Of a stretch of 7,334 nucleotides of DNA, positions 5,299-7,334 are shown piece by piece. The stretch is taken from contig JACFNS010000121.1 of the NCBI GenBank assembly GCA_019454705.1, positions 1 to 7,334 on the forward strand. Direction: 5' to 3'. The stretch's first letter is position 1. Every line of letters begins with the position of its first letter. A program made the translations under genes and the position numbers. A model generated the notes under the pieces. The model was not told where the DNA came from. It was given only the letters and a program-made list of their open reading frames with translations, and searched no databases. Origin of the DNA: Taibaiella sp. GTDB taxonomy: Bacteria; Bacteroidota; Bacteroidia; Chitinophagales; Chitinophagaceae.

Positions 5299-6408
5299 TT
5301 ATTTCTTTATTATACCCGCATCAGGGTAATCGCGGAAACTCCACTTGCCTTTTATCACACCCTGCTCCAGCAGCATCAGCCCGGGGTTGGAGCGCATAGC
5401 GGTTTTGCTCACCGTGCCGTCCAGCACCAGTACTTCGGCCTGTATATCGTGTTCTTTTATAAAAGCAAAGGCTTCCTCCTTGTTATTGGAACATAACATA
5501 TAAAAAGGCACTCCTGCTTCTTTAGCGGCGTTTACCAATGCTTTCAGTTTATCTATATTATCTGTGCGCGCTTTTTTTGAGTCTTTTACAAACAACAGCA
5601 GGGTATAACCGGGTGTATTGAGTATGGCATCCGTGTATTCATTGCCGTCATAATCAGTAATGATAAAGTCCCTGATTTTAGGCTCGGCATTACCTTTCTT
5701 CACCAGCTTGTCTTTCCTGTCTACAAACACCCATGTAGTATCCTGCCAGGGGTAGTTTTCCATCGTAAACTCTTTCTGAACGCCATCCTTCTCATATATC
5801 ATGATGCTCTCGTACTGGTCGGGGATAGCGCCCTCGGGTATCTTCCTGTCTTCTATGATGTTCGCCCCTACTTTATACGGCAGGCAATCGTGATAGGGCA
5901 GGTGCTCCAGCGCCCATAGCTGTGAACCCACGGAGAAGAACACCGTCAATATCATAATGGCAGTAGCCGCATGGCCTTTTACCAATGGCTGTATACGGTT
6001 GCGGTACACTACCAGTATAATACCCATTATCAGCAGTATAATGTCTTTGGTAAATGTCTGTATGGGTGTAAGTGGTATGCAATCGCCAAAGCAGCCGCAC
6101 TCCTTGATCTTACCTGAGAATAAAACGTAGGCTGTAAGGAAAGTAAAGAACACCACCAGCGCCAGCAGCAGGAATGAAAACAACCTGTAAGCATAACCCA
6201 GCAACAGGGCTACACCCGCTATTATCTCAAACGCAATCATGGCTATCGACATCACTAATGAATAAGGCATCAGCCAGTGCATACCCCATACTTCAAAAAA
6301 CTCATCCATCTTATAGCTGAGCCCCAGCGGGTCATTAGCCTTTACCAATCCTGAAAAAATGAATAATAGAGCTACTATAATGCGTATGGCCCAAAGTATA
6401 TATTTCAT
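5299..6408 (-). CDS. BT_3928-type DoxX/MauE-like membrane protein with thioredoxin-like C-terminal domain
   Basis: A 369-residue inner-membrane protein, full length for the BT_3928 family of Bacteroidota. The N-terminal part is a DoxX/MauE-like helical bundle with segments near 4-22, 50-71, 78-98, 122-136 and 148-166. It starts with the typical RIIVALLFIFSGLVKANDPL and carries a cysteine motif CGCFGDC (104-110) between helices 3 and 4, with another Cys in HDCLP (173-177). The C-terminal part (about 245-365) looks like a thioredoxin/peroxiredoxin fold (TLLLFVKDSKKA, then FYMLCSNN, and VLDGTVSKTAMRSNPGLMLL), but has no CxxC pair. A role in periplasmic thiol/disulfide chemistry is inference; the family's function is not established as far as I know. 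It follows the DUF1599 gene on the same strand after a 65-base gap and probably shares its transcript. Confidence 0.85.
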   Translation of the reverse strand: MKYILWAIRIIVALLFIFSGLVKANDPLGLSYKMDEFFEVWGMHWLMPYSLVMSIAMIAFEIIAGVALLLGYAYRLFSFLLLALVVFFTFLTAYVLFSGKIKECGCFGDCIPLTPIQTFTKDIILLIMGIILVVYRNRIQPLVKGHAATAIMILTVFFSVGSQLWALEHLPYHDCLPYKVGANIIEDRKIPEGAIPDQYESIMIYEKDGVQKEFTMENYPWQDTTWVFVDRKDKLVKKGNAEPKIRDFIITDYDGNEYTDAILNTPGYTLLLFVKDSKKARTDNIDKLKALVNAAKEAGVPFYMLCSNNKEEAFAFIKEHDIQAEVLVLDGTVSKTAMRSNPGLMLLEQGVIKGKWSFRDYPDAGIIKK

Positions 6409-6473
6409 ATAGTCGGTTGTGCTTTGTGTTTTACTTGACAGTGAAAATAATAATAGCGTGATGCAAAGAAATG

Positions 6474-7046
6474 TTAACCTTTTGCCTCATCAATTTTTAT
6501 CAGCGCGAATATGCCGTAATTGATGATGTCGGCAAAGTTGGCATCTATACCTTCTGACACGATAGTCTGACCGTCGTTGGCCAGTATTTGTTTTATGCGC
6601 AGCAGCTTTACCAATATCAGGTCGGCAAACGATGCCTGCGACATATCCCTCCATGCCTCGCCGTAGTCATGGTTCTTCTGCATCATCAGGTCCTCTACTT
6701 CAGCGGCCTTCTTTTCGTACCAGGCTTTAGCATCTGCCGCACTCATATCTATATCGTTGTTGCCTGCCAGTCCACTCTGTATCAATGCAATGATGCCATA
6801 GTTCACTATGCCTATAAACTCTGATTCGATGCTATCCCCTATTTTCTGCTCGCCCTTTTCCTGTATCTGGCGGATGCGCCATGCCTTGATATATATCTGG
6901 TCAACTATGGATATGGGGCGCAGTACCCGCCACGACGTACCGTAGTCGCTCGCCTTTTTTACAAATAAGTCTTTACATTGCGTTACGATGCTCCTGTATT
7001 GTTCGGTAGTATTGGGCATAGCCTTGCTGCTTAACGTATCCTGCAT
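6474..7046 (-). CDS. DUF1599 protein with two tandem domain copies
   Basis: A 190-residue soluble protein made of two related copies of the DUF1599 domain. Copy one (about 20-89) has KKASDYGTSWR, VDQIYIKAWRIRQI and IVNYGIIALI. Copy two (about 119-184) has QKNHDYGEAWR, ADLILVKLLRIKQI and IINYGIFALI. The conserved D-Y-G..W-R and N-Y-G-I..A-L-I signatures repeat in the same order. The family has been linked by others to nucleotide metabolism or modification, but I cannot assign a reaction. Start choice: an open frame extends upstream to an ATG at 7169, but that part is antisense to folP. ATG 7046 gives a normal N-terminus (MQDTLSSKAMPNTTEQYRS); ATG 7019 is a possible later start. The gene diverges from folP with 19 bases between the starts and is followed by the BT_3928-type gene. 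Confidence 0.85.
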   Translation of the reverse strand: MQDTLSSKAMPNTTEQYRSIVTQCKDLFVKKASDYGTSWRVLRPISIVDQIYIKAWRIRQIQEKGEQKIGDSIESEFIGIVNYGIIALIQSGLAGNNDIDMSAADAKAWYEKKAAEVEDLMMQKNHDYGEAWRDMSQASFADLILVKLLRIKQILANDGQTIVSEGIDANFADIINYGIFALIKIDEAKG

Positions 7047-7065
7047 TTTTATATTATAATAGCCG

Positions 7066-7334
7066 ATGAGTTTCAAAAATACAGTTTTACCCGTACAAAC
7101 AACCATCCAAAGCCGTGGCCGCCTGCTGAGCCTGGCGCAACCCGTAGTAATGGGCATACTCAACGCCACGCCCGACAGCTTTTATAACAAAGGCAAAGAC
7201 AGCGATACCGCCGGCCTGCTGCGCAATGCCGAACAGATGCTGGACGAGGGCGCTGCCATACTGGACGTAGGCGGAGCCTCTACCCGGCCGGGGGCGGAAC
7301 TGGTAAGCGCAGATGAAGAAATGCAGCGTGTACT
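7066..7334 (+). CDS. folP: Dihydropteroate synthase, N-terminal part (cut by window edge)
   Basis: Folate-pathway enzyme joining 6-hydroxymethyl-7,8-dihydropterin pyrophosphate to p-aminobenzoate, the sulfonamide target; cytoplasmic TIM barrel. The 89 visible residues show the first signature MGILNATPDSF (29-39; usual form MGILNVTPDSF) and the second DVGGASTRPGA (67-77; usual form D-I/V-GGESTRPGA). The Ala in place of Glu in the second is a mild deviation at a position not regarded as catalytic; Thr-Arg-Pro-Gly are kept. The ATG at 7066 gives the normal short lead before the first barrel strand. It is transcribed away from the DUF1599 gene. The C-terminal two thirds, with the other pterin- and PABA-binding residues, lie outside the window. 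Confidence 0.93.
   Translation, partial: MSFKNTVLPVQTTIQSRGRLLSLAQPVVMGILNATPDSFYNKGKDSDTAGLLRNAEQMLDEGAAILDVGGASTRPGAELVSADEEMQRV

Noticed and set aside
7047..7169. Upstream extension of the DUF1599 frame to an ATG at 7169
   Set aside because: The added 41 residues are the reverse strand of the folP start, lack family similarity and would overlap a clear divergent gene.
1..7334. CRISPR array, tRNA, rRNA, insertion sequence or integrase
   Set aside because: I saw no regularly spaced repeats, cloverleaf-like sequence, transposase motifs or terminal inverted repeats with target duplications on either strand.

Overview
The window looks like chromosomal DNA of a Bacteroidota member, most likely of the Chitinophaga group (Chitinophagales); the genus is inference. 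Support comes from promoters of the Bacteroidota type (TTTG-like -33 box, about 20 bases, TANNTTTG -7 box), the absence of Shine-Dalgarno sequences before every start, and Bacteroidota-typical families (OprP/OprO-like porin, a BT_3928-type DoxX/thioredoxin-like protein, a two-copy DUF1599 protein). There are eight protein genes, two of them cut by the window edges. I see no RNA gene, CRISPR array, insertion sequence or integrase.

Bases 1-3230 form a phosphate-uptake module on the minus strand. In transcription order it holds an outer-membrane phosphate-selective porin (1892-3142), then a DUF47/PhoU-like Pit accessory protein (1074-1721) closely followed by a PiT inorganic phosphate transporter (1-1045, C-terminus outside the window). 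The porin and the DUF47-pit pair have separate promoters. Both promoters carry a similar 27-base block (23 of 27 identical) at exactly the same distance upstream of a perfect -7 box, with little similarity between block and box. This points to a shared activator site, plausibly the local Pho box. The PiT protein is unusual: a PDZ-like domain flanked by two extra membrane helices sits between its two signature halves, and charge distribution places it in the periplasm.

Bases 3352-4401 encode a lone DppB/OppB-type ABC permease (minus strand, GTG start) with no partner subunits in the window. Bases 4402-5298 are an AT-rich patch with one plus-strand lipoprotein gene (4534-5082). Its reading frame continues after the TAA for 44 more sense codons, which suggests a nonsense-truncated gene. 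A long hairpin at 5249-5290 separates it from the convergent next gene.

Bases 5299-7334 look like a housekeeping cluster: a BT_3928-type membrane protein and a two-copy DUF1599 protein on the minus strand, and, diverging only 19 bases away, the start of folP (dihydropteroate synthase) on the plus strand.

The best candidates for something undescribed are the PDZ-containing PiT transporter and the shared promoter element linking it to the porin.
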